64,000 bases of DNA, from positions 15,898 through 79,897 of the forward strand of contig NZ_JBGJZL010000016.1 in assembly GCF_042610375.1 (NCBI RefSeq), in the 5' to 3' direction. Below are positions 53,543-62,209 of this stretch, one piece after another; the stretch's first letter is position 1; every line of letters begins with the position of its first letter. The notes beneath the pieces were generated by a model. That model did not search any database. It was not told the DNA's origin and saw nothing but the letters and a program-made list of their open reading frames with translations. Origin of the DNA: CTSoil-075 sp042610375. Its GTDB lineage: Bacteria; Bacillota; Negativicutes; DSM-13327. The translations under genes and the position numbers were made by a program.

Positions 53543-53631
53543 ACTATACGATGCCTCTCTTTATCCACTAAGATGAACGTAGGTTGCCTTGCCGTGCATT
53601 ATTAATCAATTTCATTAATTTGACAAAAGGT

Positions 53632-53693
53632 CTCGAAATACCTTTATTTATGGAATTTAGAATAGAGAACATTGTTTCGAGTATAAATAAAGG
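53632..53693. promoter_or_regulatory. Interleaved inverted repeats between kinase and walJ
   Basis: CTCGAAA (53632) pairs with TTTCGAG (53675) and CCTTTATTTAT (53641) with ATAAATAAAGG (53683). The arm order A-B-A'-B' would allow a pseudoknot in RNA or two overlapping operator dyads in DNA. Confidence 0.4.
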
Positions 53694-53811
53694 AATTAGT
53701 AGTTGTCTGGACTGATGCTTGGGCTGACTATATTTACTTTGATGGTACTATGTTTTTATTTAATATGAGTTTAATAGTTAGAGTGATGATGACTTAAAGG
53801 AGATAAAGAAA

Positions 53812-54588
53812 ATGCAAGTTCATGTTTTAGCAAGTGGTAGCACTGGAAATGCTATTTTCTTAGATTTTAACCATACAAAAATACTTGTCGATGCAGGGAT
53901 CAGTACACGACGAATTAAAAATAGTCTAGCTGAACTTGGGACAAGCATTGAAGAATTAGATGGGGTGTTCATTACCCATGAACATCGGGATCATGTGAAT
54001 GGGCTGGCAACTATGACAAAAAAATATAATACAGCAGTCTATGCCAGTATGAATACTTGGAGTGCTATGTACTGCCGTGATTTGATACCTGATCAGTGTT
54101 GCAAAGTACTACCAGGTAGTTTAAGGATTGGTCAGGTGCAAGTCGAGCCTTTTAGTATATCTCATGATGCGGCAGATCCCGTAGGGTTTAGGTTTTATAA
54201 CGGAGATCATAAATGCAGTATCGTGACGGATCTTGGTTTTGTTACAGATACGGTTAAAAAAGCCATTGCACTCAGTGATGTATTAGTATTAGAATCAAAT
54301 CATGATATTGAGATGCTGGAAAAAGGAGCCTATCCATGGCATTTAAAACGCCGTATTCTCAGTAATCGTGGTCATTTATCCAATTTTGATGCAGGATGGA
54401 CTTTAGCTAGGCTGGAGAGAAAACCCAGCATGCAAGTATTTTTAGCCCATATGAGTCAACAAAATAATGATCCAGATCTAGCGATGGAGACGGTAAGTTC
54501 TATTTTAACCCAGCAAGGTTGTAAATTGGGTTCAGAAATTGAGTTATATCGAACGTATCCTGATCGTATTGTAAGTAGTAATCTTTAA
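53812..54588 (+). CDS. walJ: Metallo-beta-lactamase fold exonuclease WalJ/YycJ
   Basis: 258 residues. The N-terminal VLASGSTGNAIFLDF and the metal motif THEHRDHVNGL (HxHxDH) identify the family, with further ligands in SISHDAADPVGFR and ESNHDIEM. WalJ proteins are DNA 5'-3' exonucleases linked to the WalRK envelope regulon, although walRK is not visible here. GGAGATAAAG precedes the ATG. It begins the walJ-htrA-rlmH set typical of origin-proximal Firmicute DNA. Confidence 0.9.
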   Translation: MQVHVLASGSTGNAIFLDFNHTKILVDAGISTRRIKNSLAELGTSIEELDGVFITHEHRDHVNGLATMTKKYNTAVYASMNTWSAMYCRDLIPDQCCKVLPGSLRIGQVQVEPFSISHDAADPVGFRFYNGDHKCSIVTDLGFVTDTVKKAIALSDVLVLESNHDIEMLEKGAYPWHLKRRILSNRGHLSNFDAGWTLARLERKPSMQVFLAHMSQQNNDPDLAMETVSSILTQQGCKLGSEIELYRTYPDRIVSSNL

Positions 54589-54601
54589 GGGAGGCAGAAT
54601 C

Positions 54602-55717
54602 ATGTATAAAAAATTTGCACCTTTATTTATCATTGCTGTCATTGGAGCACTAATCGGCGGGAGTTTAGTCCTTGGTTATGGAGAAAAATTTGTATCAAAA
54701 AATATACCGCAAAGCAATGTAACACCTGCGCAAAATTTATTGCAGGCACCAGTTGCTCAAGCACAGGTGTCGGATGCACGCAATACTCCAATTGTTAGAG
54801 CTGCGCAAGCGGTTGGACCTGCTGTTGTAGGGATTACCAATAAAGCCTATGCACGTAATAGTTTTAATAAGAAGGTCCTAGTAGAACAAGGCACAGGGTC
54901 AGGGGTTATTTTTGATAGCAAAGGTTATATCGCTACGAATAACCACGTAGTAGAAAATGCTCAGGAAATATTAGTGTCCTTATCTGATGGGCGAGTGCTC
55001 AATGGTCGGGTTCTAGGAGCTGATCCAGCTACAGATTTAGCAGTGGTTAAAGTCGATACTGTTGATTTGCCCGCAGCAACATTTGGTGACTCTGATAGTT
55101 TGCTCGTGGGTGAACCAGCCATCGCTATCGGTAATCCTCTTGGTTTAGAATTTAAGGGCAGTGTGACTGCTGGTGTGATTAGTGCTCTTAATCGTTCTCT
55201 TGAAATTGGTGAACGAAAGTTCAAACTCATTCAAACGGATGCCGCCATCAATCCAGGAAATTCTGGTGGGGCATTAGTCAATGCTGATGGTGTAGTCGTT
55301 GGTATTAACAGTGCAAAAATATCCATTGCTGGCGTAGAAGGGATTGGTTTTTCCATTCCTATTAATACAGCTAGGCCTATTTTACAATCTCTCATTGAGA
55401 AAGGTCGTGTTGTAAGGGCCTATTTGGGCGTTGGTGTTATGGATCACAATACGGCTGCCACATATGGGTATGAATTAAAATTAGATAAAGGTGTCTACGT
55501 GATCAAAGTAGGATCAAATGGTCCGGCAGGTAAAGCTGGCCTACGGGAAGGGGATATTATTTTAAAAGTGGCAGGTATAGAGATTAATAGTGTAGCAGAT
55601 CTAAGAGGAGCAGTGGATGCTCAAGCTGTGGGTGGAAAAGTCGATGTTCTCATTGTTCGGGGTGGTAATCAGCAAACTATTAGTGTACTCTTAGAAGAAA
55701 TGCCGAGCCAGCAATAG
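54602..55717 (+). CDS. htrA: HtrA/DegP-type membrane-anchored serine protease
   Basis: 371 residues. An N-terminal anchor (APLFIIAVIGALIGGSLVLG) precedes a trypsin-like domain with catalytic H115 (NNHVVEN), D145 (DLAVVKV) and S221 (GNSGGALV). One PDZ domain follows (about 275-365: GVYVIKVGSNGPAGKAGLREG). It degrades or refolds misfolded envelope proteins. GGGAGG precedes the ATG. The stop abuts the rlmH start. Confidence 0.93.
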   Translation: MYKKFAPLFIIAVIGALIGGSLVLGYGEKFVSKNIPQSNVTPAQNLLQAPVAQAQVSDARNTPIVRAAQAVGPAVVGITNKAYARNSFNKKVLVEQGTGSGVIFDSKGYIATNNHVVENAQEILVSLSDGRVLNGRVLGADPATDLAVVKVDTVDLPAATFGDSDSLLVGEPAIAIGNPLGLEFKGSVTAGVISALNRSLEIGERKFKLIQTDAAINPGNSGGALVNADGVVVGINSAKISIAGVEGIGFSIPINTARPILQSLIEKGRVVRAYLGVGVMDHNTAATYGYELKLDKGVYVIKVGSNGPAGKAGLREGDIILKVAGIEINSVADLRGAVDAQAVGGKVDVLIVRGGNQQTISVLLEEMPSQQ

Positions 55718-56197
55718 ATGAATATTAAAATTGTTGCTGTTGGAAGAATCAAAGAGAAATATCTAAGCCTAGGCATTGCTGAATTTGTCAAGCGCCTAAC
55801 CCCCTATTGCCGTCTATCTATTATTGAAGTTGATGAAGAACGTATGCCCGAAAATCCTTCTGATGCTGAAAAAACCAAAGTCTTGATTAAAGAAGGCGAA
55901 CGAATGATGAAACACATGAAGGATGGTACGCACCTCATTGTCCTTGATGTGATTGGTAAGCTGGCTTCCTCCGAAGAACTTGCCGAAAAAATGAGTAGCC
56001 TCGGACTTCGCGGCAAAAGTGACATCACCTTCGCCATCGGCGGTGCCTTCGGTTTATCTCCCGAGTTAATTAAAGCCGCTGATGAACGATTGTCCTTTTC
56101 TAAGATGACCTTTACTCATCAGATGATACGCTTACTGCTTGTGGAGCAGGTGTATCGGGGGTTTAAGATTAATCGGGGGGAACCGTATCACCTCTAA
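55718..56197 (+). CDS. rlmH: 23S rRNA pseudouridine-1915 N3-methyltransferase RlmH
   Basis: 159 residues, the standard length. The SPOUT methyltransferase fold is shown by LIVLDVIGKLASSEELAE, the SAM loop FAIGGAFGLSPEL and the C-terminal SKMTFTHQMIRLLLVEQVYRG. It methylates position 1915 of 23S rRNA. The final codons encode GEPYHL. That 3' end is the classic integration site of SCC cassettes in staphylococci (orfX), and its last 22 bases reappear 7.5 kb downstream. Confidence 0.95.
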   Translation: MNIKIVAVGRIKEKYLSLGIAEFVKRLTPYCRLSIIEVDEERMPENPSDAEKTKVLIKEGERMMKHMKDGTHLIVLDVIGKLASSEELAEKMSSLGLRGKSDITFAIGGAFGLSPELIKAADERLSFSKMTFTHQMIRLLLVEQVYRGFKINRGEPYHL

Positions 56198-56198
56198 C
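56177..56198 (+). repeat. rlmH: att-like direct repeat, left copy (3' end of rlmH)
   Basis: Starts GGGGAACCGTATCACC and ends in the rlmH stop codon plus one base. It matches the right copy at 63635-63656 in 21 of 22 bases. Confidence 0.75.
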
Positions 56199-56245
56199 GG
56201 CGAAAAGTGCTTTGAGGCCTTATAGAATATGAGGTAGGAGGCTTC

Positions 56246-56272
56246 TGTGGATACTGTTGATAATGTGGATAA
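56246..56272 (-). other. Three contiguous DnaA boxes
   Basis: TGTGGATAC (56246), TGTTGATAA (56255) and TGTGGATAA (56264) are head-to-tail 9-mers without spacer. The third is a perfect consensus (TTATCCACA on the minus strand); the others differ by one base. They may be an origin-associated or DnaA-titrating cluster. Confidence 0.65.
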
Positions 56273-56349
56273 ATTAAAATGACGGTGGTTTTAGTAAAAT
56301 ATAGGGGATTTTCTGCCTATTATTATAGTCCTCTAACATTGGAATTTTG

Positions 56350-56386
56350 TAAGCCCAAGTGAGTTTTTAATGCTCGCTTGGGCTTA
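56350..56386 (+). terminator. Hairpin downstream of rlmH
   Basis: TAAGCCCAAG...GAG pairs with CTC..CTTGGGCTTA around a T-rich loop. No U-run follows, so it may be a weak terminator or an element-end structure. Confidence 0.5.
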
Positions 56387-56612
56387 ATCAATTTAATAAG
56401 TTTGGAAATGAAGAAAAATTAAATGTTTTTGATGCGTGTATTACCTGGGGACAGGTGAATGAGAAATATAATAAACCTCTTTATATGCGCGCAGATGAAT
56501 AATGTGCTCGCCGCACCGTAATATTCACGCAGACATGTTGTACAAAAAATAAAGAGATTTTCGAGTGTAAGGACAGCTAGATTCATTTAACCTGAAAAAT
56601 TGGCCGTCAGAG
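56387..56612. other. Non-coding stretch with a short gene remnant
   Basis: One reading frame runs open for 35-40 codons to a TAA at 56502 (ending KPLYMRADE) but has no plausible start, so it looks like a decayed C-terminus. Nothing else is recognisable. Confidence 0.3.
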
Positions 56613-56655
56613 ATGATACGTGAAGGTCATCATCCATAACACTCTAACAGCGAAA
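56613..56655 (+). repeat. Degenerate att-like repeat, middle copy
   Basis: ATGATACG at its left end matches the start of the right copy. CCATAACACTCTAACAGCGAAA at its right end matches the left copy CCGTATCACCTCTAACGGCGAAA in about 20 of 23 columns with one gap. Confidence 0.45.
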
Positions 56656-56778
56656 TGTTTTGTCGAGATTTGATAAATCTGGCAGGAAAAACAATCCAGT
56701 ACAACGAAATGAAGAACTATAGTTCCTTTTTGGATAATTATGGTTTTATTCTAGTTGATGCGGGAATGGAGTGAAATT

Positions 56779-57000
56779 ATGGCGGTATATGACCGAGAAA
56801 AACTTATAAGGAAGTTTGGAATGAACCTGTAACTTATAGCATCCAAGCGGTATGGAATATCCAATGTTGCATTGAAAAAAATGTGCACAAAAACCAAAAG
56901 TTCCAACACCAGGTGTAGGGCATTGGCAAAAAGTAAAAGCCGGGGTCAAAACTAACAGTCCTTCGTTGCCCAAATACGATGGGGCATCAGTAATGGATAT
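56779..57000 (+). pseudogene. Decayed HTH-domain protein gene
   Basis: Joining three frames recovers one protein-like sequence: MAVYDREKL, then YKEVWNEPVT, then SKRYGISNVALKKMCTK, then KVPTPGVGHWQKVKAGVKT. This matches a helix-turn-helix N-terminal family of the YDREKLYxEVWxxPVTxVAKRYGVSD type. At least three frameshifts separate the pieces, so the gene is dead. It lies between the middle att-like repeat and the channel gene, and shows past gene flux in this region. Confidence 0.65.
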
Positions 57001-57032
57001 GATAGGATGTTTTATAGCATGGGGGTATAAAA

Positions 57033-57977
57033 ATGTCATGGTTATTAAATAAGCCACCTAAGTTTTATTTTTTTCTATATTTAGGGTCGATTTTTATATT
57101 TGCAATTTTTTATTCTCTTTTTAAGTTGCAGTTTTATCATTCAGCGCTAAAGCATGAACCTCAATTGGTAGAATATAGTGAGCAAGTCGCAAAGGCTATT
57201 ACTAAAGATATAATTAAGAATTATAAAGAAGGGATCCCTTTAATCAACATACCAGGAGCTACTAATAAAGAAAGAATAGATTGGAACGAGAGATATTTTT
57301 CGAATCTTTCCGCAATCCATATTGCATATGTAAAATGTACAGATGATGGGGATATTGCCTTGTGTCTTGCGGGTGAGCTTCATGATGTTGAAACGAAGAC
57401 GGTACATATATTTATCTCAAATTTAGTAATAACTCCACCACTTATACGTCAAGGACAAGATGATAAAGAGACAGAAGTTATTCAACTAATTAATAAATTT
57501 ATACCATTTGCTTATGAATATAATCCTTTGATTGACAGCATTGGATATAAGATTATCAGAGCTGTAAGTAAGTTTATCCCATACGACCTTCATTTGGCGG
57601 ATTACTATAGAAATGGAATTTGTTCTGTTTTGTTAAAAGTTGAAAAACAAGATAGTTGGCCACCTGGATTTTCGCCCGATGATATATTAATACTTTTTCA
57701 TGGTAACAGATTTATTTTAAATGTAGAAGTTGCTGAGCAACTTTCGGAACTAGTTCAAAGCTATCGAGGAAGACCTAATAATACAACAGACAATTTTTTG
57801 AGAATGCTCTATCTCAGTGCTATCACGATTACAACTGTTGGCTATGGTGATATTGTTCCAGTTACTAACTGGACAAGAGGATTGGTTGCAGTAGAAGCGG
57901 TTTGGGGAATTATCATTATTGGGCTATTTTTAAATAGTTTGGCCGATAAGATTAGACTACAAAATCACAATAAATAA
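57033..57977 (+). CDS. K+-channel-like protein with large extramembrane domain between TM1 and pore
   Basis: 314 residues. TM1 is about residues 12-33 (FFLYLGSIFIFAIFYSLF). A hydrophilic domain of roughly 220 residues follows. The C-terminal part is a pore helix, selectivity filter T268-V-G-Y-G-D273 (ITTVGYGDIVP) and TM2 (GLVAVEAVWGIIIIGLFL). Standard two-TM K+ channels have only a short turret between TM1 and the pore, so this architecture is unusual. GGGGGT precedes the ATG. Base composition is more AT-rich than the host genes. In an accessory cassette with nuclease and HEPN-like genes it could be a membrane-depolarising effector, but an ordinary transport role is possible. Confidence 0.75.
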   Translation: MSWLLNKPPKFYFFLYLGSIFIFAIFYSLFKLQFYHSALKHEPQLVEYSEQVAKAITKDIIKNYKEGIPLINIPGATNKERIDWNERYFSNLSAIHIAYVKCTDDGDIALCLAGELHDVETKTVHIFISNLVITPPLIRQGQDDKETEVIQLINKFIPFAYEYNPLIDSIGYKIIRAVSKFIPYDLHLADYYRNGICSVLLKVEKQDSWPPGFSPDDILILFHGNRFILNVEVAEQLSELVQSYRGRPNNTTDNFLRMLYLSAITITTVGYGDIVPVTNWTRGLVAVEAVWGIIIIGLFLNSLADKIRLQNHNK

Positions 57978-58021
57978 GACTTGTAAATAGATAAACATTT
58001 AAGGTTTATTTAAATAGTATT

Positions 58022-58154
58022 AGTGTGTTGAGCCCTACTTGATTTTCTCGGCACCATTGCTCAGCGGATTCTCCACTGGTTTGAAATGATTTCAATGGCC
58101 TTTCTTTCTATGCAGTCGTATAGCTGCGCCGTAGTTTCATTTTATTTTCCCCAT
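58022..58154 (-). pseudogene. Remnant of a transposase-associated orfA (IS66-like)
   Basis: On the minus strand AGGAGG is followed by ATG starts; from the second, MKLRRSYTTA is followed by an in-frame TAG and then KERPLKSFQTSGESAEQWCRENQVGLNT. The SGxSxxxWCRENxVxxxT pattern resembles IS66-type TnpA proteins. No other part of an element is nearby, so it is a fragment. Confidence 0.4.
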
Positions 58155-58251
58155 CTACTCAACACCTCCTGCTACAATTATCTCTGTTTCGCAGTGGGGC
58201 ACTAGGTGGGGATAGCTGGACGCTTACGAATATATGGAGATAGGATGGTGA

Positions 58252-61200
58252 ATGTGGATGCATACGGACGAAGGATTATTTAAAATATTAGATAAAATTG
58301 ATACTTCTAATCCTTATGATACATTTAATCAGCTTTATGATAAATCAGATGATTATAGAATAATGCAAAAGATTTTAAATGAAGTTAAAAAGTATGATGT
58401 ATTTAATTTTATTGCAAGAGTATCTGCTTTAAATCTTGTGCCTGAAAATCAGAATAAAAGTATTCTATGTGATGCGCTTATTGCATCTCTTCTTACATTA
58501 AAGAGAAACGAATATACTTCGGCTAATAAGATGAGTAGTGGCAAGTTTCGTAGAATTATTAATCAAATTGATAATATCAATTTAAAAATAAGTTTGGATC
58601 CTGCAGAAAACGCTTTTATTGAGAATGTAATGTTTTATAATAATTATTTTATTTTTTCGGGGATTACTTATCTACCAGGATATTGTCTTCAGATGATGAT
58701 CAATACTCTATTTCTACATGAAAATAATTTTGATGTAGAATTTTTAAAGACAGTTTCAAAATTGCTTAAGTTAGTACTTACAGTATCGAATGTAGCAGCA
58801 ACAGAGTTGGGATACAAATTGGAAAATCTAAAAAAGCTAGAGGTAAGTCATATAGTAATTCCTAGTAGTAATAAATTGGAGTATATGACTAAACTTATAA
58901 CTGTTGATAATGATTACATTCAAGATTTAGTTAAAGATGATTCTATAATTGAAGATCTATATTCTGAGTTTGGGTTTGGAGATATAGAAACAGCTTTAAA
59001 TGCCGAACAACAGAATTTCTTTGTAAAACCATTTATTAAAACAGAAGACAATAAAACTATAATTCTTAATATATCTATTTTATCATCATTTATATTACAT
59101 AAGATTATCTGGTTGTCGGACAAGCATGGATATAAGGAAAGACTTATTAACGCATATAATGTGTCAGTCTGGAAAGATTGTCGCAGGTCGTTAGGAGTGT
59201 TGGGACATAAAAAAATAAAAGAGAAAAAATTGGAAATTGATTTACTAGAACGTAATGATTATAAAGAGGTATTACTTAATGTGTGTAATAATCAAATTAT
59301 GATTATTACGTGCATATGTGATGATGGAAAACATTATTCGGAAGACACAATTTTTGACAGGTATCCATCTGATCATTTTAGTGATCTTGTAGAAAAAAGA
59401 GTATCGTATTTTCATAAAATTTTATCTCAGCAAAATATAAAGTATGAAGATATTTTCCATATTATTATAATTAACTCGTTTGGCAGAGGAATAGTAGCGG
59501 GTATGAATAAAAAATATTATTATAGACCGCTTGCATTGAACCCGTATGATTTACGATGCATTGCAATTAATGAAAAATCAGATGCAGTATTTTTGCCAAG
59601 ATATATTAGAGCTAGGAGTAAATTGTATAGTGGGGTTTCTAATTTATTTAGTGAATTAAATAGTATTGAGATATACGTTAATAACCGGTATTCGTTCTAT
59701 TTAGATGATGATTTTAACCCGCAAAATAGTATGTTGTATATTGCCCCTGGAGATTCAATTGACTATATCATTAGAGCTATTCATAAGGAAAAAAGGCACT
59801 TGGTTGAATCATATAAAGAGGGCTACTTGACAGAAGTTGTATTAAATGATGAAGCAAGAAATATATTTACAAATTTAGTGTTTGATGCCCCTAGAGCTTC
59901 ATTGTTAGTAGAATTTTCTAACGTGAGTATTTGGATATATTCATCAGAGATAGCAGAAGTTGAAAGTTTAAACTTCTATTTCTCAATTGTTGATGCAATA
60001 TCATATTGGCTTGGAGAATGTAAGGATATTATAGAACGTTATAATTTTGCATTTAATGTGATTAATTTGCAGATAAAGTTAACTGGTGATTCAAAGGAAT
60101 ATTATTATGCAATAGAAGAAGCAATAAATTGGAAGGATGGAATAAGCTTTGAAACTAGCGAGAATAATGTTATCTTATATTGGATTCCAGAGAATTTTAG
60201 AGCTTTAAATTGTAAAGATAATAGCATTGAGAAGCAAATGATGGAATCGATACTTAATATATTGGAAAAATTAACGATTGAGGCAACTATAGAGGAAAAG
60301 CAGCTAAAAAATATCTTTGCAAATCCATTGAAAAAGAAATTTTTTGCACTTGACTATATTAATAATCCATATTTGAAACCGTTATCTGATCGAAAGTTTC
60401 GTAAAATAAAATCAGAAGATGAGAATGAGTTGTTGGATGATATCGGGAGTGTAGTTCTGGCTTCTGGCAAGTGGTCATATGGAATCGTTAAAGATGAAGA
60501 GAAATCAGATTTAGCAAATTATGTAGTAAAATATTTATATGAATTACTTCAAAAGCAAGTAAGTGAATTACAACCAGATTATTTGGTTGAATTGGTATGT
60601 GCTGATTTGGAAAAAGTCATGTATAATTTAATGCTTGTACAGAGTCGGTATGCATATGATGTGGCATGCTATCCTGAAAAACAGGACAAAATGTTTGATG
60701 ATTTTAATGAACTGAATAAGATGTCGAGGGCTTTGAAGTTTTTAGCTGAATATATTGCAGCATGTCCACCGGATGGAACGCAAATATTGGGAGAATGGCA
60801 ATATGAAAGGCTATTAGCCATTTGTTCTTTAATAATTGATTGGGCATATAAAAATGATTTGTTTTACTATAAAATATTCAATACACCGATTGAAATATTA
60901 AAATCTGATAGAGTTGGAATGAAGCAAGATGAGTTCAACAAGTTACAGAAAATTAATATTAAAGCACGTGAAGTGCAACTACACTATAATTCGACGTCTG
61001 ACTTTAGAGAAAAATTACCACGTGAAGAGTTTCCTAATATTGAAGAAGAATTAAATAGTGCATTTTTAGATGAATATGCATTTTCATTTGATGACTTTTG
61101 CAATAGTATTTTTGGAATGATTTCATATGGTAACGAGAATGATAATGAAGTTAAAAAAGCGGATAAAAGTAATTTAATTCTTTGGATTGTGGAGAACAAT

Positions 61201-61968
61201 ACAAGTTTAAATAGCGATAAAGTAGAAAAAGTAATTCAGTATATTTCCTTGGCTAAGCGAGAAAAATTTTTAATACCAGGACGACCATATAGATCAGAAG
61301 ATGTTTATCCATGGCGTTTTAATAGAGAATTGTCTTTTACAAGGCGTCCGCTTATTATAAGAAAACATGAGGTAATATGGGGGAACAGACAGTTATTTCA
61401 TATGCTGAAGTTTACTATAGACTTAATTTATGAAGGAAAATTAAAAACAAGAGGAAAGAAACTTACTGCATTAATTGGTAAAATTAGCAATAAGCGTGGA
61501 GATGATTTTAATAATCAAGTATATAGTAAAATTAATGGAATAGGCGATTTTATCGTTGGTAAAAATTTAAAGAAGATCAATCATAAGAATATAGCTGATG
61601 AAAATGGAAATACATTAGGTGATATAGATGTCTTATATATTATTCCAGAGCGAAAGCGAATAGTTTTGGCGGAAGTTAAGGATTTTAATTTTTCTAAAAG
61701 TCCTTATGAAATGGATTGTGAATATCAAAAAATGTTTGTAGATAAGGGTGAAAAAAAGTGCTTTGCGACAAAACATAGAAGACGTGCTTCATGGATTAAT
61801 AAACACCTTGAAGATTTTAAAATACAATATGGATTAGTAGGAGATGGCTGGACCATTAAAGATATTTTTATTGTTAATGAGGCGATTATTAGCAATGCAT
61901 TTTACAATGCTGGGGCGACTATTATTACGTATGGTGAAATATCAAAAGAAAGATTGCAAAGGGTATGA
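58252..61968 (+). CDS. 1238-residue protein with C-terminal PD-(D/E)XK nuclease-like domain, candidate defence protein
   Basis: A single uninterrupted AT-rich gene. I do not recognise the N-terminal 1070 residues, which are mixed helical with no membrane segments and no Walker motifs. The last 165 residues carry a restriction-nuclease pattern: RGDDFNNQVYSKI (D1084/D1085), GDIDVLYI with D1124 and D1126, and LAEVKDF with E1141 and K1143. This is the G-x-D ... E-x-K core of NERD/Mrr-like PD-(D/E)XK enzymes. A later basic KHRRRASWINKHL could contact DNA. Large proteins with such a terminal nuclease are frequent in anti-phage loci. An alternative is a mobile-element maintenance protein. It is located between att-like repeats, followed by a HEPN-motif gene. 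Confidence 0.65.
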   Translation: MWMHTDEGLFKILDKIDTSNPYDTFNQLYDKSDDYRIMQKILNEVKKYDVFNFIARVSALNLVPENQNKSILCDALIASLLTLKRNEYTSANKMSSGKFRRIINQIDNINLKISLDPAENAFIENVMFYNNYFIFSGITYLPGYCLQMMINTLFLHENNFDVEFLKTVSKLLKLVLTVSNVAATELGYKLENLKKLEVSHIVIPSSNKLEYMTKLITVDNDYIQDLVKDDSIIEDLYSEFGFGDIETALNAEQQNFFVKPFIKTEDNKTIILNISILSSFILHKIIWLSDKHGYKERLINAYNVSVWKDCRRSLGVLGHKKIKEKKLEIDLLERNDYKEVLLNVCNNQIMIITCICDDGKHYSEDTIFDRYPSDHFSDLVEKRVSYFHKILSQQNIKYEDIFHIIIINSFGRGIVAGMNKKYYYRPLALNPYDLRCIAINEKSDAVFLPRYIRARSKLYSGVSNLFSELNSIEIYVNNRYSFYLDDDFNPQNSMLYIAPGDSIDYIIRAIHKEKRHLVESYKEGYLTEVVLNDEARNIFTNLVFDAPRASLLVEFSNVSIWIYSSEIAEVESLNFYFSIVDAISYWLGECKDIIERYNFAFNVINLQIKLTGDSKEYYYAIEEAINWKDGISFETSENNVILYWIPENFRALNCKDNSIEKQMMESILNILEKLTIEATIEEKQLKNIFANPLKKKFFALDYINNPYLKPLSDRKFRKIKSEDENELLDDIGSVVLASGKWSYGIVKDEEKSDLANYVVKYLYELLQKQVSELQPDYLVELVCADLEKVMYNLMLVQSRYAYDVACYPEKQDKMFDDFNELNKMSRALKFLAEYIAACPPDGTQILGEWQYERLLAICSLIIDWAYKNDLFYYKIFNTPIEILKSDRVGMKQDEFNKLQKINIKAREVQLHYNSTSDFREKLPREEFPNIEEELNSAFLDEYAFSFDDFCNSIFGMISYGNENDNEVKKADKSNLILWIVENNTSLNSDKVEKVIQYISLAKREKFLIPGRPYRSEDVYPWRFNRELSFTRRPLIIRKHEVIWGNRQLFHMLKFTIDLIYEGKLKTRGKKLTALIGKISNKRGDDFNNQVYSKINGIGDFIVGKNLKKINHKNIADENGNTLGDIDVLYIIPERKRIVLAEVKDFNFSKSPYEMDCEYQKMFVDKGEKKCFATKHRRRASWINKHLEDFKIQYGLVGDGWTIKDIFIVNEAIISNAFYNAGATIITYGEISKERLQRV

Positions 61969-62042
61969 TTATCAGCATCATTGTTTGTGTAAAACTTTGA
62001 GTTAATGACTAAGCAATAGATGATGTAGTTAAAGGGGGACAG

Positions 62043-62062
62043 TTAGGTACGATCCTACCTAA
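62043..62062 (+). terminator. Inverted repeat after the nuclease gene
   Basis: TTAGGTA-CGATCC-TACCTAA is a perfect 7-bp stem with AATTTT following. It is a possible weak terminator. Confidence 0.4.
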
Positions 62063-62209
62063 AATTTTCCCGATGAAATGACATAGTTAAAAGTAATTGA
62101 AGAACTTCGGACAGAATTGATATTATACTCTAAAGATAAGAGGACAAGAAGACGGTTCATTCAGAGTTCATCTTCGTAGTGCTCAGTGATCAAATTAGTA
62201 TGGAGAAAA

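Noticed and set aside
56746..57057. 103-codon minus-strand frame in the island
   Set aside because: It lies opposite the decayed HTH gene, whose plus-strand fragments have clear protein similarity; no ribosome-binding site.
57033..57977. Toxin-antitoxin pair with the following gene
   Set aside because: No small adjacent antitoxin-like gene; 274 bases and an IS fragment separate the next gene.
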